A stretch of 64,000 nt of DNA from Scenedesmus sp. ARA3 (Eukaryota > Chlorophyta > Chlorophyceae > Sphaeropleales > Scenedesmaceae), in assembly GCA_004335835.1 (NCBI GenBank), contig RWJK01001844.1:1-64000 (forward strand). Direction: 5' to 3'. The notes beneath the pieces are model-generated. The model saw only the letters and a list, made by a program, of their open reading frames with translations, did not search any database and was not told the origin of the DNA. Both the position numbers and the translations under genes were made by a program. Shown here one piece after another: positions 46,472 through 62,721 of this stretch (its first letter is position 1; every line of letters begins with the position of its first letter).

Positions 46472-47883
46472 ATGAAAGCGTCAGCAGCGCTGCCTTTATT
46501 TGTCTTAGCCTTCTTTGCAGCGTCAGCAGCAGCCTGTAGCAGCTGTGGCACCAGCCGCTTCCCCACACCAAGTGCATGCGTTGTCAGCGGGACAACTGTG
46601 GATCCAAAAGCAGAGGGCTGCTGCGCAGACATCGAGGCTGTCACCCTGCTGAGCCGCATTCTAGATGAGCTTGGCGGCAGTGCATATGAGGCCACTAAGG
46701 CCACAGTGGACAAAGGCAACAGCCCGTTTGGCGCTGCCATACTTAGCAACGAGGGCCCTGGCTACCCTCTGCTGTATGCTGACGCAAACCAGGTGGGACA
46801 ACACAGCGGCAGCAGCAACAGCAGCAGCAGCAGCCAGAACCTGGATGTGATGTACCTTGGTATGGCGACCGCTATGTGCGGCAGCAGTACGTCATGCACG
46901 GCACAACAAGTATGTCACACAGCGCCGGTCCTCCAAACGCAGCTGCGGCACAAGGCTCAGCGCTGCTCCGCTTGCCGCATCAAGCTGGCTGCTGTTCCAC
47001 GCTAGTATTTTTTCCTTGCTATAACCTAAACCTCTTGCCTTGCTCTGCTTCCACTTGGGCCTGCAGGTGCAGACCGCCAAGACGCCCACCGCGCACGGCG
47101 AGATCTCCACCATCAACGGATTCTTCCAGACGGTGCCGGATGCGCAGCGCCTGCCTGCTGCCGACACCATCTTCCTGGCCACACACCAGCCCTGCTCGCT
47201 GTGCATGAGCGGCCTGGCCTTTGCAGGCTTCAGGTGATGCCGCAGTTTAGCAGACCGCTCAGCAGCTGCAACTTGTAGCTAGTGGATCCTGTACAGCCGG
47301 CCCTGCTACCTGTGCATAATGATGACAGTGCTCTTGTAAGCCATATGTTTTCGGCAGTTGCACAGGGGCTGATTGAGACAATCTTGCATCAATTGAACTG
47401 CCTCAATGGCCGCGCCAAAGCATGAGCTGCAAAATCTTGCAGGGCAGCAGTGTGTTGCTGGCCTCATGTGCTCTGCTGCTCTGCATGTGTGCTAGTCACT
47501 AGTTGCTGAGGCCTGATTATATACCCGCCGGTGCTGCTGTGTGGTGTGTATTACCTGCCTGCAGGCGTGTGTTCTACGCCTTTGACTACGAGATGTCCAT
47601 CAATGGGGGTGGCGACGCAGGTGGGGCGCAGGCCCCCACTCACCAGGGCACAGGGAATTAGGGGGCAGCAGCAGCTGTTGCAATGCAGGCAGTCATCTAC
47701 CAAGCATGCTCAAGCGAATTCAGAAGCCATTCAAATGCTGCGATGCCACAGCGTCGATAGCGGTTGAATGAGCTGCTACATCCGCAGTTACTGACACACA
47801 ATTTCCAACCACCCATCCATCATTCACCCTGCCTGCCAGCTGAATCTGCTGCAACACCTCTACCCTGCTGCTGCTGCCGCCGC

Positions 47884-47923
<40 letters not shown>

Positions 47924-48304
47924 GCAGGCGACATCCTGGACGCCGTCGTCATCGAGGAGGTCTTCACAGCCAGCTGCGGCCATGTGGACCACACCAACGG
48001 CATGTTCACCATGATCCCCGTACAAGCAGCGCTGCAAATGCTGCCCTGCGGCAACGACAAATCCATTGCTGCTGCGCTGCGCAGTGAGCAGCAGCGCTTT
48101 GACAACATTAAGGAGAAGTATGCGGAGCTGGGGCGGGTGTTCCAGGAGCGCATGGCAGCAGCGGGCGGCGGCGGCAGTGGGATTCAGCTGCTGGCGAAGG
48201 CGTGCGTGGGCTGCAAGCCTTATCCAAGGCAGGAGTGCGTGAGGCCCGGCTATGATCCCAACGCTGACGCAAGCACAGCAGCAGCCGGCAAGGAGGAGCT
48301 GTGA
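46472..48304 (+). CDS. Secreted cytidine/deoxycytidylate-deaminase-like zinc enzyme, 306 aa
   Basis: Four phased exons: 46472-46792, 47067-47233, 47565-47620 and 47928-48304. The zinc/catalytic signature of the CDA fold is complete: His117-Gly-Glu119 (TAHGEIST), and Pro-Cys150-x2-Cys153 (THQPCSLCMSGL). HGE rather than HAE, together with THxPCSLC and GFRRVFYAFDYE after it, fits a CMP/dCMP-deaminase-like family known from fungi and plants rather than tRNA or guanine deaminases. The protein starts with a strong signal peptide (MKASAALPLFVLAFFAASA, cleavage near AAA-CSSC), and several extra Cys pairs (CSSCG, GCC, ASCGH, CVGC) suggest disulfides, so it should be secreted or vacuolar. The substrate, presumably a pyrimidine or purine base, nucleoside or nucleotide, is not determined. 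Confidence 0.75.
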
Positions 48305-53805
<5,501 letters not shown>

Positions 53806-53812
53806 TGCTGAT

Positions 53813-54040
53813 GTGTCTGCATGGCACATAGGTGTGCTGAATATCCTTATGAATATGTACCGGGCAGCTTGGTTGCCGGGCCGGGCCGGGCTGCAGGAGC
53901 CATGTAGCGGGCGGCCTGTCCACATTGTGGACGTCGGTGTTATGACGCAGGACGCGCGGCAGCGCAGCGCACGTGTTCTGCACCGCGTGAAGTGCAAGCA
54001 GACGGACACTGCGGAGCGGCATGTGGCTAGAGCTACATGA
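53813..54040 (+). pseudogene. Decayed copy of the last exon of the amidohydrolase gene
   Basis: Just past the stop, an open stretch encodes VDVGVMTQDARQRSARVLHR followed by VKCKQTD. This mirrors the true C-terminus [20 protein letters not shown] followed by VKHKQTE. About 90 nt align with moderate divergence, more than the other local copies, so this duplication is older. The stretch before it (LPGRAGLQEPCSGRPVHI) does not align clearly. It lies in the 3' untranslated region and lacks the active-site part. Confidence 0.75.
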
Positions 54041-54220
54041 CTTTGTCTTTGAAGCGCTTGGCAGTTGCCACCTTATGCGACAGCGCAGTGTGGCACTGGT
54101 GCGGGTTGACATGTGCCTGTGATGGCAGCCGTTTGACTGGTACACCTGATGGCATGGGCGGTCAGGGTTTTGAGCGATTGTGTTGCACCTCACGTCAGTT
54201 GGCTGCCCTGGCACAGTACG

Positions 54221-54225
54221 TGTAA
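54221..54225 (+). terminator. Candidate TGTAA poly(A) signal of the amidohydrolase gene
   Basis: TGTAA lies 416 nt after the stop at 53805, beyond the decayed exon copy and inside the gap to the convergent gene. Confidence 0.35.
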
Positions 54226-54361
54226 CCATTGACACAGATTTGCACAGCACCTCAGCTAGTAGGTCCGCCACCCAAAAACAAACTCACAGGCCATTCCGCC
54301 CAATTCACTGCTGCCCACCCTGCCATCATATGAAGGTGCATGAACTCCTAAAACCAGTGTA

Positions 54362-54366
54362 TTACA
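54362..54366 (-). terminator. Candidate TGTAA poly(A) signal of the GPKOW/MOS2-like gene
   Basis: TGTAA on the minus strand lies 23 nt past the stop at 54389. This is very close and may be chance. The two convergent genes are only 583 bp apart, so short or overlapping 3' ends are expected. Confidence 0.25.
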
Positions 54367-54388
54367 TTGCCGGTATAGCACCTTGCGC

Positions 54389-55180
54389 TCAGAACTCCTC
54401 CTCCTCCAGCTGCCCCATGAACTGTGCCACGTCATCCAGCTGCAGCCGCACCACCTCCATGTCACCCACTAGCTGCAGCGCAGCAGCACCGCTGGCCAAA
54501 CTGACCTGCAGCAGCCGGCCCCGCCGGCCCTTGTGCTGCCCGGCCACCACCATCACAGCAGCACCCGCCTCTTTTGGCACCACTGTCTCAAGCTGCTCCT
54601 GGTGAGCAGCTACCACCTGCCTGCTGTCTTCAAGGCGCAATTCACAGCTGCCATCAGGAGCAACATCTAGCACCGTGCCTTTTTTCAGGTACAGCTTGCC
54701 ACCTCCCAGCCGCTTGTCAACCACGCGCACTCGGATCAGCTGCGCCAGCCAGAGCTGCGACGGCGGCAGCACACGCTGCCGCTGCTGCTGCTGCCGCTGG
54801 CGGCTGCTGTCCGGATCACTCTCCCTGCTGCTGCGCTGCTGCCTGTCCCTCTCCCTGTCCCTGTCTCTGCTGCGGCTGCGGCTGCGGCGGTCTCTGCTGC
54901 TACGATGCCGCTGCTCATCGCTGCCACCCCTATTCCTATCCCTATCCTTGTCTCTGCTGCGCTCCTTGTGCCTTTCTTGCTCTCTGTCCCTGTCTCTGTC
55001 TCTGCTGCCTTCCCGCGCGCCCTCTCGCTGCTGCTTGTCTGGCCGGCTGCTGCCGTTTGCTGCTGCTGCTGCTGCTGCCGGCCTGCTGCGGTCTCCCCTC
55101 TCCCCCAGCTCCTCTGCTGCCACCTCCACCACCTCGTGAGAGGGCAGCAGCTCAACCAGCACACGGCCAGGGCCTGCGGC

Positions 55181-55217
<37 letters not shown>

Positions 55218-56564
55218 ACAAGGCAGGCAAGACGAGCAAATTAAGTCACTGTGCAGCAACACTGCCGTTGCTTCACTGCGCCAGGATGCAACAAATGTTG
55301 CACAGCAGCTGCGCTGCCATGCATGACTTTCAGCGCACCACACAACACACATGGTGTGCAATGCACATGCAACGCTGCTCACACAGTCCAACCAGAAACA
55401 TCACCTTGTTCAGCCAGGCCCGCTGCCACCCACCACTGCGCTGCTTGCCACCTTGCCGCAACACCCCCTCACACAAGCTTAAACCGCACCAAACACACTC
55501 ACTGCTGCTGCCCTCGTCCTTCCCTAGCAGCCCCTTCACAACACGCCGTACCGCACACCGCATCGCCTTGCCCGCTGCAGGCCCCACCGTCAGGCTCGCC
55601 CGCGGCACCAGCGCCTCGTCAAGGCCCACACACAAACAACCACCAAAAAGACAGCTTGGCCAGCACCCCAGACCCTTGCGCACCCACTACATTGCTGTAC
55701 ACCAGAGCACAGCCACAACAACACTCACCGCTGCTGCCCTCTGCAGCTGGGCGCATTTCCTTGACCATACATGCCAGCCCCTCGTGCCGCCCCGCCACCA
55801 GCCGCATCGCCTTGCCCACTGCAGGCCCCGCCATCAGGCTTGACCGCGGCACCAGCGCCTCGTCAAGGCCCACACGGTGGCGCACGCTGCCGTCTGCTGC
55901 TGGCGCTGCCACTAAATCTTGTTTGGGCTTGTCACCTGAAGAGGAAGGAAGAGAGCAGCCGGAACAGCACAACCAGTCAACTATATTGCAAGTGTGCGCG
56001 TGTGTCTGCTGGCGCTGCCTCTAGGTCCAGCTTGGGCTTGTCACCTGCGTAGTGTTGAATTGTAAAAGGCAGCAGCAGGTGCAACACAGTGGGTGAGCGG
56101 GGGGTGGCTGCTGGCGCTGCCGCCAGGTCCTGCTTGGGCTTGTCACCTGACGATGGTGAGAAACAGGGTGAAACAGCAGGCATGGCAGCACCAGTAGCGG
56201 CAGTTAGAAGTGCGCTGCAGGCTGTGAACAGGTGCGAGTTCAAGTTGCTTGTAAGAGCACAAGCACACTGCCGTCTGCTGCTGACGCTGCCACCTAGTCC
56301 CTGCTTCGGCTTGTCGCCTGGCAGTGGTGGGAGGAAATGAGCAGCCAGGACAGCACAGCCAGTTGCAGCAGTCGGTGGTGTGCTGCAGGCTAAGAACAGG
56401 TGCAAGCATTGCGATGCAAACAAAACCCCTTCACTTTCACCACCTTGCATTTGCAACCCCTTCACTTTCACCACCTTGCATGCGTGCGCTGGACATCCTG
56501 CATTGTACTGGTCTGACTGCAGCTGCATGCAAGCTCTGCTGTTATTGTGCAGCCGCTGATCTCA

Positions 56565-56597
<33 letters not shown>

Positions 56598-58135
56598 GCT
56601 CACCCATCTTGCGCGGCCGCTTGTCTGGTGGTGGCGTCACCGGGTTGGCTCCTAGGCCCAGCCTGTCAGGGCGGCGGATGGTCTGCTTGGGCTCCACCAG
56701 CTACAGGGGGGGGGGGAGGGACAGGGGGCGGCAGCAAACAAGCAGTGCGGCAGTTTCATCACAGGAAAGTGCACCATCTGTCTGTCATCAACACACACAG
56801 CGCACACGCTGATCAGGGCGGCGGATGGTCTGCTTGGGCTCCACCAGCTGCAGGCACGGCACGTACCAGACAGAAATGCAGCAGTCGTCATTGCGTGGGG
56901 AGCCGTTGCGTTATCGCTGTGGTGTTCGTGACACGGTGCTGATACCGAGGGTTGCACGAGGAGTCCATGAAAAAGAGGCAGGTTGACTGGATCAACATAA
57001 ACTGGTTGCACACTGCAGCTGCAAGCGGGGCAAACTCATAGGCCAATGCTGCCTAGCCAGCCGCTGCGCAGCCCTGCTATCCACCTGGCGCTTGCGGCCC
57101 CCTTGCCATCTGCCCAGCCCAGCCCAGCCCAACCAGCCACCCCCCAAGGAGCACCGCCGCATGGCTGCAATCAACACACAGCGTCTACATATGTGTATCG
57201 GCTGGCAGGCCGATGGCTTAAAACGTGACAAGGCTGAACCCCACCTGTCGCTTGCGGCCCACGCCCTGGCCGTCCGCCCAGCCCAGGCCCCGCAGCAGTG
57301 CCTTGCCAAACTCCTCCACAGGCATGGACTCGTAGTCCTGGGGGATATAAAAGCAGAAGACACACAACAGCGCAGGCTGTCAGTTGCACTTCAAAAATAG
57401 TGAGCGCAGCGCCTTGCCAAACTCCTCCACTGGCATGGACTCGTAGTCCTGCGAAGAGGCGGGACGGAGGGAAAACGGCAGCATGGGACAGGACAGCACA
57501 GGTTGACAGTCACTCAGATGTATGATGTTATAGCAAGCAGCGCCTTGCTAAACTCCTCCAGAGGCTTGGACTCGTAGTCCTGGGGTGGCAGGGGGGCCAA
57601 AGGGGAGGGGGAACACGACAGCACAGCACAACTTGTTGGTTGCAACATGAGCATCAGCGTAGAGCACATGTGTTGGCTTGCAGAAGCATATCGCCGTCTT
57701 CTGCCCTGAAAGCAGTGCAGCCAAGCAGCAGTTTCTGCTGTTGTGTGCCTCCCTGCAGCTCACCACCACCATTCTTGCTACTGCTGCAGCTGCTGCCCGC
57801 TGCCCACCCCACCCACCTTCTACTTGTACGCCTTCCACTGCTGCTGCTGCTGCTGCTGCTGCTGCCTCCTCACCTCCACAGTGGCCTCGTCAGGCAGCGC
57901 TTCCAGATCATCCCGCAGCTGCTGCCAACCCCAACCCACTTACCACTTGTACGGCTTCCACTGCTGCTGCCGCTGCTGCTGCTGCTGCCACAAAGGCGCC
58001 TCACCTCCACTGTAGCTTCGTCAGGCAGCGCTTCCAGGTCATCCCTCAGCTGCTGCGCCTCATCGCCACGCCGCACAGGCACCATGGGCCCTGCTGCTGC
58101 TGCTGTTGCTGCTGCTGCCGCCTCGCCAGCCTCAT

Positions 58136-58166
<31 letters not shown>

Positions 58167-58536
58167 TGTATCCTTCGGCTGCCTCAGCTGCAGGCCGTAG
58201 CTGGTGAGGCCAGGCACATCAGGCTTGGCTGCCTTCTCATACCTGTCATCTGCCTTGCCTGTGATTGCTGCTGAGCTGGATTCCGGCACAAACGTAGGCA
58301 CAAACTTGCCGACACCTGTCTTGTAGGTGTTCTCCAAGGCCGGAATGACATGCTGCCGCCGCTCACTTGCAGAGGGCTCAGCAGCCTGTATGACGCTGCC
58401 TGCCACGCCAGTGATCAGCTGCCGGTCTTCGCTTTGCTCCTTGACGTTTACTGCCACCTTGGCGCGGGCCTTGCCTGCGATTTTGAAGCCCAGGTTCAGG
58501 CCGCCCTGCTGGGCCGGCTGCTTGCCGTCATCAGCC

Positions 58537-58538
<2 letters not shown>
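54389..58538 (-). CDS. MOS2: GPKOW/MOS2-like spliceosomal protein (G-patch plus two KOW), 571 aa
   Basis: Five phased exons on the minus strand: 58005-58538, 57245-57337, 56604-56700, 55729-55935 and 54389-55173. The N-terminus (GGLNLGFKIAGKARAKV) and SYGLQLRQPK match plant MOS2 and animal GPKOW. The G-patch is exon 2 (residues 179-209): VEEFGKALLRGLGWADGQGV. Next comes RRPDRLGLGA, then KOW1 in exon 4 (VGKAMRLVAGRHEGLACMVK). Exon 5 holds a long Arg/Asp/Ser-rich stretch (RDRDRDREQERHKERSRDKD and more), then WLAQLIRVRVVDKRLGGGKL and KOW2 (VMVVAGQHKGRRGRLLQVSL), ending in an acidic EEEEF. In known systems this protein binds RNA and the DHX16/Prp2 helicase in the spliceosome; MOS2 also affects plant immunity and microRNA processing. 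The introns are crowded with truncated copies of the neighbouring exon edges. Confidence 0.88.
55497..55636 (-). repeat. Truncated copy of the second half of MOS2-like exon 4
   Basis: It repeats GLDEALVPRaSLtvGPAaGKAMR and about 60 nt more, ending in GGGCAGCAGCAG-TGAGTG, the copy of the exon 4 donor, 226 nt downstream of the original. The KOW core is altered (AVRRVVKGLLGK). The first half of the exon and its acceptor are missing. Confidence 0.88.
56009..56325 (-). repeat. Three extra copies of the start of MOS2-like exon 4
   Basis: The acceptor plus GTGACAAGCCCAAGCAGGAC-like sequence (coding GDKPKQDL-AAPAA) recurs with exon starts at 56044, 56146 and 56317; the true exon starts at 55935. Steps are 109, 102 and 171 nt. 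Each copy keeps an AG, breaks off after 35-45 nt and runs into other sequence. Confidence 0.88.
56421..56481. repeat. 30-bp tandem repeat in a MOS2-like intron
   Basis: Two direct copies of a unit containing CCCCTTCACTTTCACCACCT followed by TGCAT lie side by side. Confidence 0.85.
56812..56850 (-). repeat. Copy of the start of MOS2-like exon 3 in the preceding intron
   Basis: CTGCAG acceptor and CTGGTGGAGCCCAAGCAGAC plus 17 nt repeat the first 37 nt of exon 3, 147 nt upstream of the true start at 56700. The copy's acceptor (CCTGCAG) looks better than the true one (CTGTAG after a C-rich tract). Confidence 0.9.
57400..57582 (-). repeat. Two extra copies of the start of the MOS2-like G-patch exon
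   Basis: The acceptor and GACTACGAGTCCATGCCTGT plus ~30 nt (coding DYES-(M/K)-P-(V/L)-EEF-(G/S)-KAL) occur at exon starts 57448 and 57579 as well as at the true 57337; the steps are 111 and 131 nt. Only the copy at 57337 continues into the full Gly-rich G-patch. Confidence 0.93.
57802..57925 (-). repeat. Copy of the end of MOS2-like exon 1 with adjoining intron
   Basis: It repeats the last ~50 nt of exon 1 (coding DDLEALPDEATVE) and about 70 nt of intron including the CTG tract and the ACTTGTACG-CTTCCACTGCT stretch. The donor copy ends exon sequence at 57874, 131 nt downstream of the true exon end at 58005. Confidence 0.9.
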
Positions 58539-58582
<44 letters not shown>

Positions 58583-58590
58583 CACAGCAG
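58539..58590. repeat. (CTG)n microsatellite at the MOS2-like start codon
   Basis: About 14 CTG triplets on the plus strand begin directly upstream of the minus-strand ATG at 58538, so the transcript should carry a CAG tract ending next to the start codon. This mirrors the arrangement at the MYND gene. Confidence 0.85.
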
Positions 58591-61500
58591 CTGGAGCAGC
58601 TGGTTGAGGATGCTACTCAGCTGGTGCTGAGGTGAGTCTTGCGGGTTGTTGATGGGGTCTCTGGGCGGTGCTGCTGCATAGACAGCACAAGGACAGACGC
58701 TAAGCCAGCCGGTGCAGCAGGCGAGTTGCTGTCTGTGCTAACAGTCCTGGGAGAAGTGAGTATGAAGACAATAGCTTAACGAGTCACCAGGCATGCCAGT
58801 TGCTGTCTTACCACTGCAAGTGTGTTGCAGGACAGCTGCTGCAGAACGCCACTGCTGCTGCTGGTGCTGCTGCTGCACTTGCGTGGGCGCCCTATGTACG
58901 CTTTGAAAGGTTTCAATCAACTTTGATATTACTGCGATGATGACACCGCGCTGTCATACCTGCAGCGTCTGATCAAACTACCAGGTGCACTCCGTGTTCT
59001 CCTGCTGATCGGCAGAGCAGGGTTATGCAGAGCTCCACGCGATGCAAGGAGAAGCTTAATCGCTGTCCGAGCTCGTGAGCAAATCGTCTGCCTATTGTAT
59101 TGACATGGCATGCCAGCAGGGCTTGCTGCTCCAGGTCCTGCTGCTGAGCAGTGTGCAATCAACTCCAAAGCTTTTGCTGCTGGCTTGCAGCAATTTGTGG
59201 GTGCTCAAGGCTACTTGTGAGTTGGTATCATCAGGCACGGCCTGTACTGTTTGTGCTCAGGTGACAGTTACAGACGACCGTTACACCCCAAAACCTGGTC
59301 AATAACGACACATAGTAGTACAAGAGCATGTGACAGAACCGCTTCCCGCCAAGCTTGTCATGATAGTATGTCAGCATGCTGAACCAAACACCTTATGCAA
59401 CGCAGTCGCATGGCTGGACCAAGGGGCCGGTAGCTAGCCGTAGTGGATCATCACCGGTGCTGGTCCCAAGAGGCGCCCAGATACTGTTGTGATACCTGTC
59501 AGCACAGCTGCCAGCGCAGCACGTGCCCCACCCCACTTGCCCTTGCCGCAAACAGACAACAATGCCACCCGCCAACAACATGCCATTCAGTGTAGTACGC
59601 ATTAATGCGTACTACACTGACGCACAATATTGTGCGGTGTGCAGGGGGCCGTACAACACCGAACTTGAGACCTGCCTCACGCCACTGGCGCAGATGGCAT
59701 CTGCAGCTGATAATGTCAGGCAACACCTGCCAAAACTGCCGTACGCACGCATAGCGCAGTATGCAGGGCGTCAAATAGTAACAAAAGCGAACACTGCCCT
59801 GCGCCATCTGCAGCTGCCACCCAGCATCCCCTACTTGAGCCCCCAAGCCCCTTCCAAGGCAAACCCTGCCACCCTGCTGTCAGGCTGCGCAAGCCTCCAC
59901 ACAGCTTGCCTAGGAGTCAAACCAACACACAAGGTTTTGATACGCCCTTCGCCGGTTGTCAGCACTGAGCACAGCCACCAGTTGACTTTTCTGCTTGCCG
60001 CATTACAATGCAGCCGACAGGAGCAAACTGATATATGGCACGCTGCGACAGCTGTCAAGAACCTGCCGTCAACAACAAGCTTACTGCATAAATCCCATCA
60101 GTTTGTGATGATACAGACATCTATAACAACTATTATGAAAGTCTGCTGACATCTGAGTGGTGGCGCATCAGCCATCAGCCTTTGACCGACCGACTCCGCT
60201 GCAGGCTGTCATCCCACAGCAAAACCCCATCACTGATCGAAAGCAGGGCATACAGCCTAGTAACAACACGGCCATGCACTGAGCCCTGCCCAAACAACCT
60301 AACAAGGCGGCCCTGCACTGAACCCTGTTCAAACAAATCAGCCTTATAGTTCTGTCAGCGAGCATCGCAGTCAATAGAGGTAAATAATGAAACGGTGCTA
60401 AGTAACAGGTACAGTAGGCAGAAAGGTAAGTAACTATGTGAGCGTGAGCATGTCACATCATGTGCCACAGTGACAAGCATGCAGCACCAGCTGCAGGCTC
60501 CATAGACTGCCGCGAAGCTGGCACATTCAGGAGCTGCTGCCCAACACTACTGAAACTGTCACACATGCTTGGCCCGCTGCTTTTCTGCAGCACGGGGCAC
60601 TGTAGTGGACATGACCACACAAAGGCCGATGCAGACATCCTTGCATGAGCCATGCCTGGAGGTACACCGACATTGTCATTCACTACAGCAGACTGCTTTG
60701 ACAGTGATAGGCGCGAGAGAAGCTACCCGCACCCGAGCATCGGTGTCATTCATTGGTGGGTCCTGCAGACGCCACAGGCAGGCACAGCACGCCATACTAC
60801 AGCTGGCCAAGCAGCGTGACACACCTCTGCTGAGTCAACCACTGCTGCTGGCAGGGCTGTCAGCAGTGCACGCTACCTTCCAATGCCGTGTACCTCCTGC
60901 TACTACTGCAAATGGACAGTGTCCTCATGTTGAGTCCATGCAAGCTGTTGTAGCACACAGCCACACACCTGCATGAGCATATGTGCACCCCTCATGGTCT
61001 GGTGTTGACACACGACAGGTCAGCAACCGCCGGGGCAAACCCCGTGTACGTTCAACAGTAGTGAATGCAGCGGCCGCACATCAAGTGCTGTCTAGGCAGC
61101 GACTGCTGCCTGCACAAATCCACCGCGCTGATTGAGCTGAGGTTGTGCAGCAGCCGTGCAGCAGCAAACACTGCAGCAATGCACTTTCCAGCACGCTGGC
61201 ATGAGTCATGCCGCATGACTGCTATGCAGCCGTAGGCTACAGTCCTGCCACCAGGATTTGCGTCCAGCCAACACAGCAGCACAAAGCCAATGACTGATTG
61301 CCCAGAACAGCCCCACACACAGCACCCGTGCCTGCAACACCGGCAGAAAGGCAATCCGTCATGTGCTTTCCTGCAAGCCCTGTACCCAAAAGGCAAGCAG
61401 AGCCAGCACACCACAGCTGCAGATCATCCAACAGACGCACATTGTGCTTCCATACAGCGGTCCGCACGGCATAAATGGGCCCTGCATTTTCATCAATGCT

Positions 61501-62721
61501 CCTCATGACTAGCATTGCCTGCTGCTTAAGCGTGCTGCTAATGCGCATGCACTGCCAGCCTGATTCCTTTGGCAACCATGCCACAGAGCGAAACCCCAAG
61601 CCAATTAACAACGTCTAGAGCTAATGATGTATGGTGTGCTAATCGCTGGGATGTAAGCTGGTCTCCAGTCAAACTGTGCTGCTGTCAGCTGTTTACTTAA
61701 CTGCTGCCCCTACTGCTGTGTGACGTCGACAGAGCCTGCAAACAGTCAACGGAATAGTCAACAGAGCCAACTGATGTCCCTGGCCAATGCACAAGTATTG
61801 CTGCAACTGGAGCCGCCTCTACAAACAGAAAGCACTGCAAGTGCGCAGTCATGAGGGCTGCCAAGTCATACTACTCATAGTACATACCAACCCATACGTA
61901 TAGCTGATGTGACGCATACGCACACACAAACATTGCAAAAAAGCACACACACATTGCAAAGTGATGCGTCTAAGTGCCTCAGTGCAGAGGCAGGAGGAGC
62001 TCTACCAAGCTCGACACCCGCACCGCTGCTGCACCGCCACCAAGCTCGACCACAACGTGCAACAGTGACTGCTGCAGCGGCCTGAGCAGACTGTGCTGGT
62101 ATGGCAACGATCCCATTCAGGTGCAGTAGTGCTTGTCACAACAGTACTAGCAGCCAAGCATGGTACAGAGTGTGAACTGCTCAGCAGCACGCAGCACAAG
62201 GGCGATACTTATGGTATGCATCTGCCGCTGGCACTTGCTAACAGCTGCACTCTGCACTGCGTAGTAACTACCCTGCGCCATGAACCACACACCACGAGAT
62301 GCAGCCGCCAGCGCGTCATGCTTCTGATGTTGGCAACAGTAAACAAACACCAAGCATGCTGCTGCACCACAGAGTGCAAAGACCCGTGCTGTTATGCATG
62401 CACGATGATGCATCCTCACAGTCAGGGCATTGGCTTGCAGCCAGTCTCTCCGCTGACGCCAGGTGTGGCTGTTGTCAAGGGCCAGTCTTCGCACTGAGTG
62501 GATGGCCGCTCATCGCCCCAAGCAGTCACCGCCACCCTGCACACACCGCAGCACGGAAAACGTGGCAAGCAAGGTGTCACAATCACCACCAAACGCAATA
62601 CAAGGTGCGATAGCAGCAGTGCCAGATGCGTCAACAGGGAATATTCTCGCATTAATGCACCAGCCCATGCCACTGCCCAGCGGTGTCTTTCAGCTTTTCA
62701 GGTACATATACATTAGTCAAG
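58591..62721. other. Long region without a supported gene
   Basis: About 4.1 kb. It should hold the MOS2-like promoter at its low end and the 3' untranslated region of the membrane-protein gene at its high end. It has few CTG runs. The longest frame is 208 codons (59523-60149, plus) with an in-frame ATG at 59562. The frame has no recognised domain and carries a perfect palindrome, so I do not call it a gene. A short imperfect tandem repeat (GGCC-x-TGCACTGAxCCCTG-xx-CAAACAA) lies at about 60270-60340. Confidence 0.4.
59588..59619. repeat. Perfect 32-bp palindrome
   Basis: CAGTGTAGTACGCATT is followed immediately by its exact reverse complement, with no spacer. The centre is CATTAATG. It stands alone; the flanks do not continue the symmetry. 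Confidence 0.97.

Noticed and set aside
58541..58635. Plus-strand poly-Leu frame ending LAQQLEQLVEDATQLVLR with a good GTGAGT donor
   Set aside because: It could be a first exon of a divergent gene, but the next plausible exon near 58832 does not keep a useful frame, and the Leu run is just the CTG repeat upstream of the MOS2-like gene.
59523..60149. 208-codon open frame on the plus strand
   Set aside because: No recognised domain, no splice-linked continuation, and a perfect palindrome lies inside it. Kept only as a note in the intergenic entry.
61052..62673. Minus-strand frames of 115-124 codons before the membrane-protein stop
   Set aside because: They overlap in different frames, have no domain signal, and probably lie in a 3' untranslated region or intergenic DNA.
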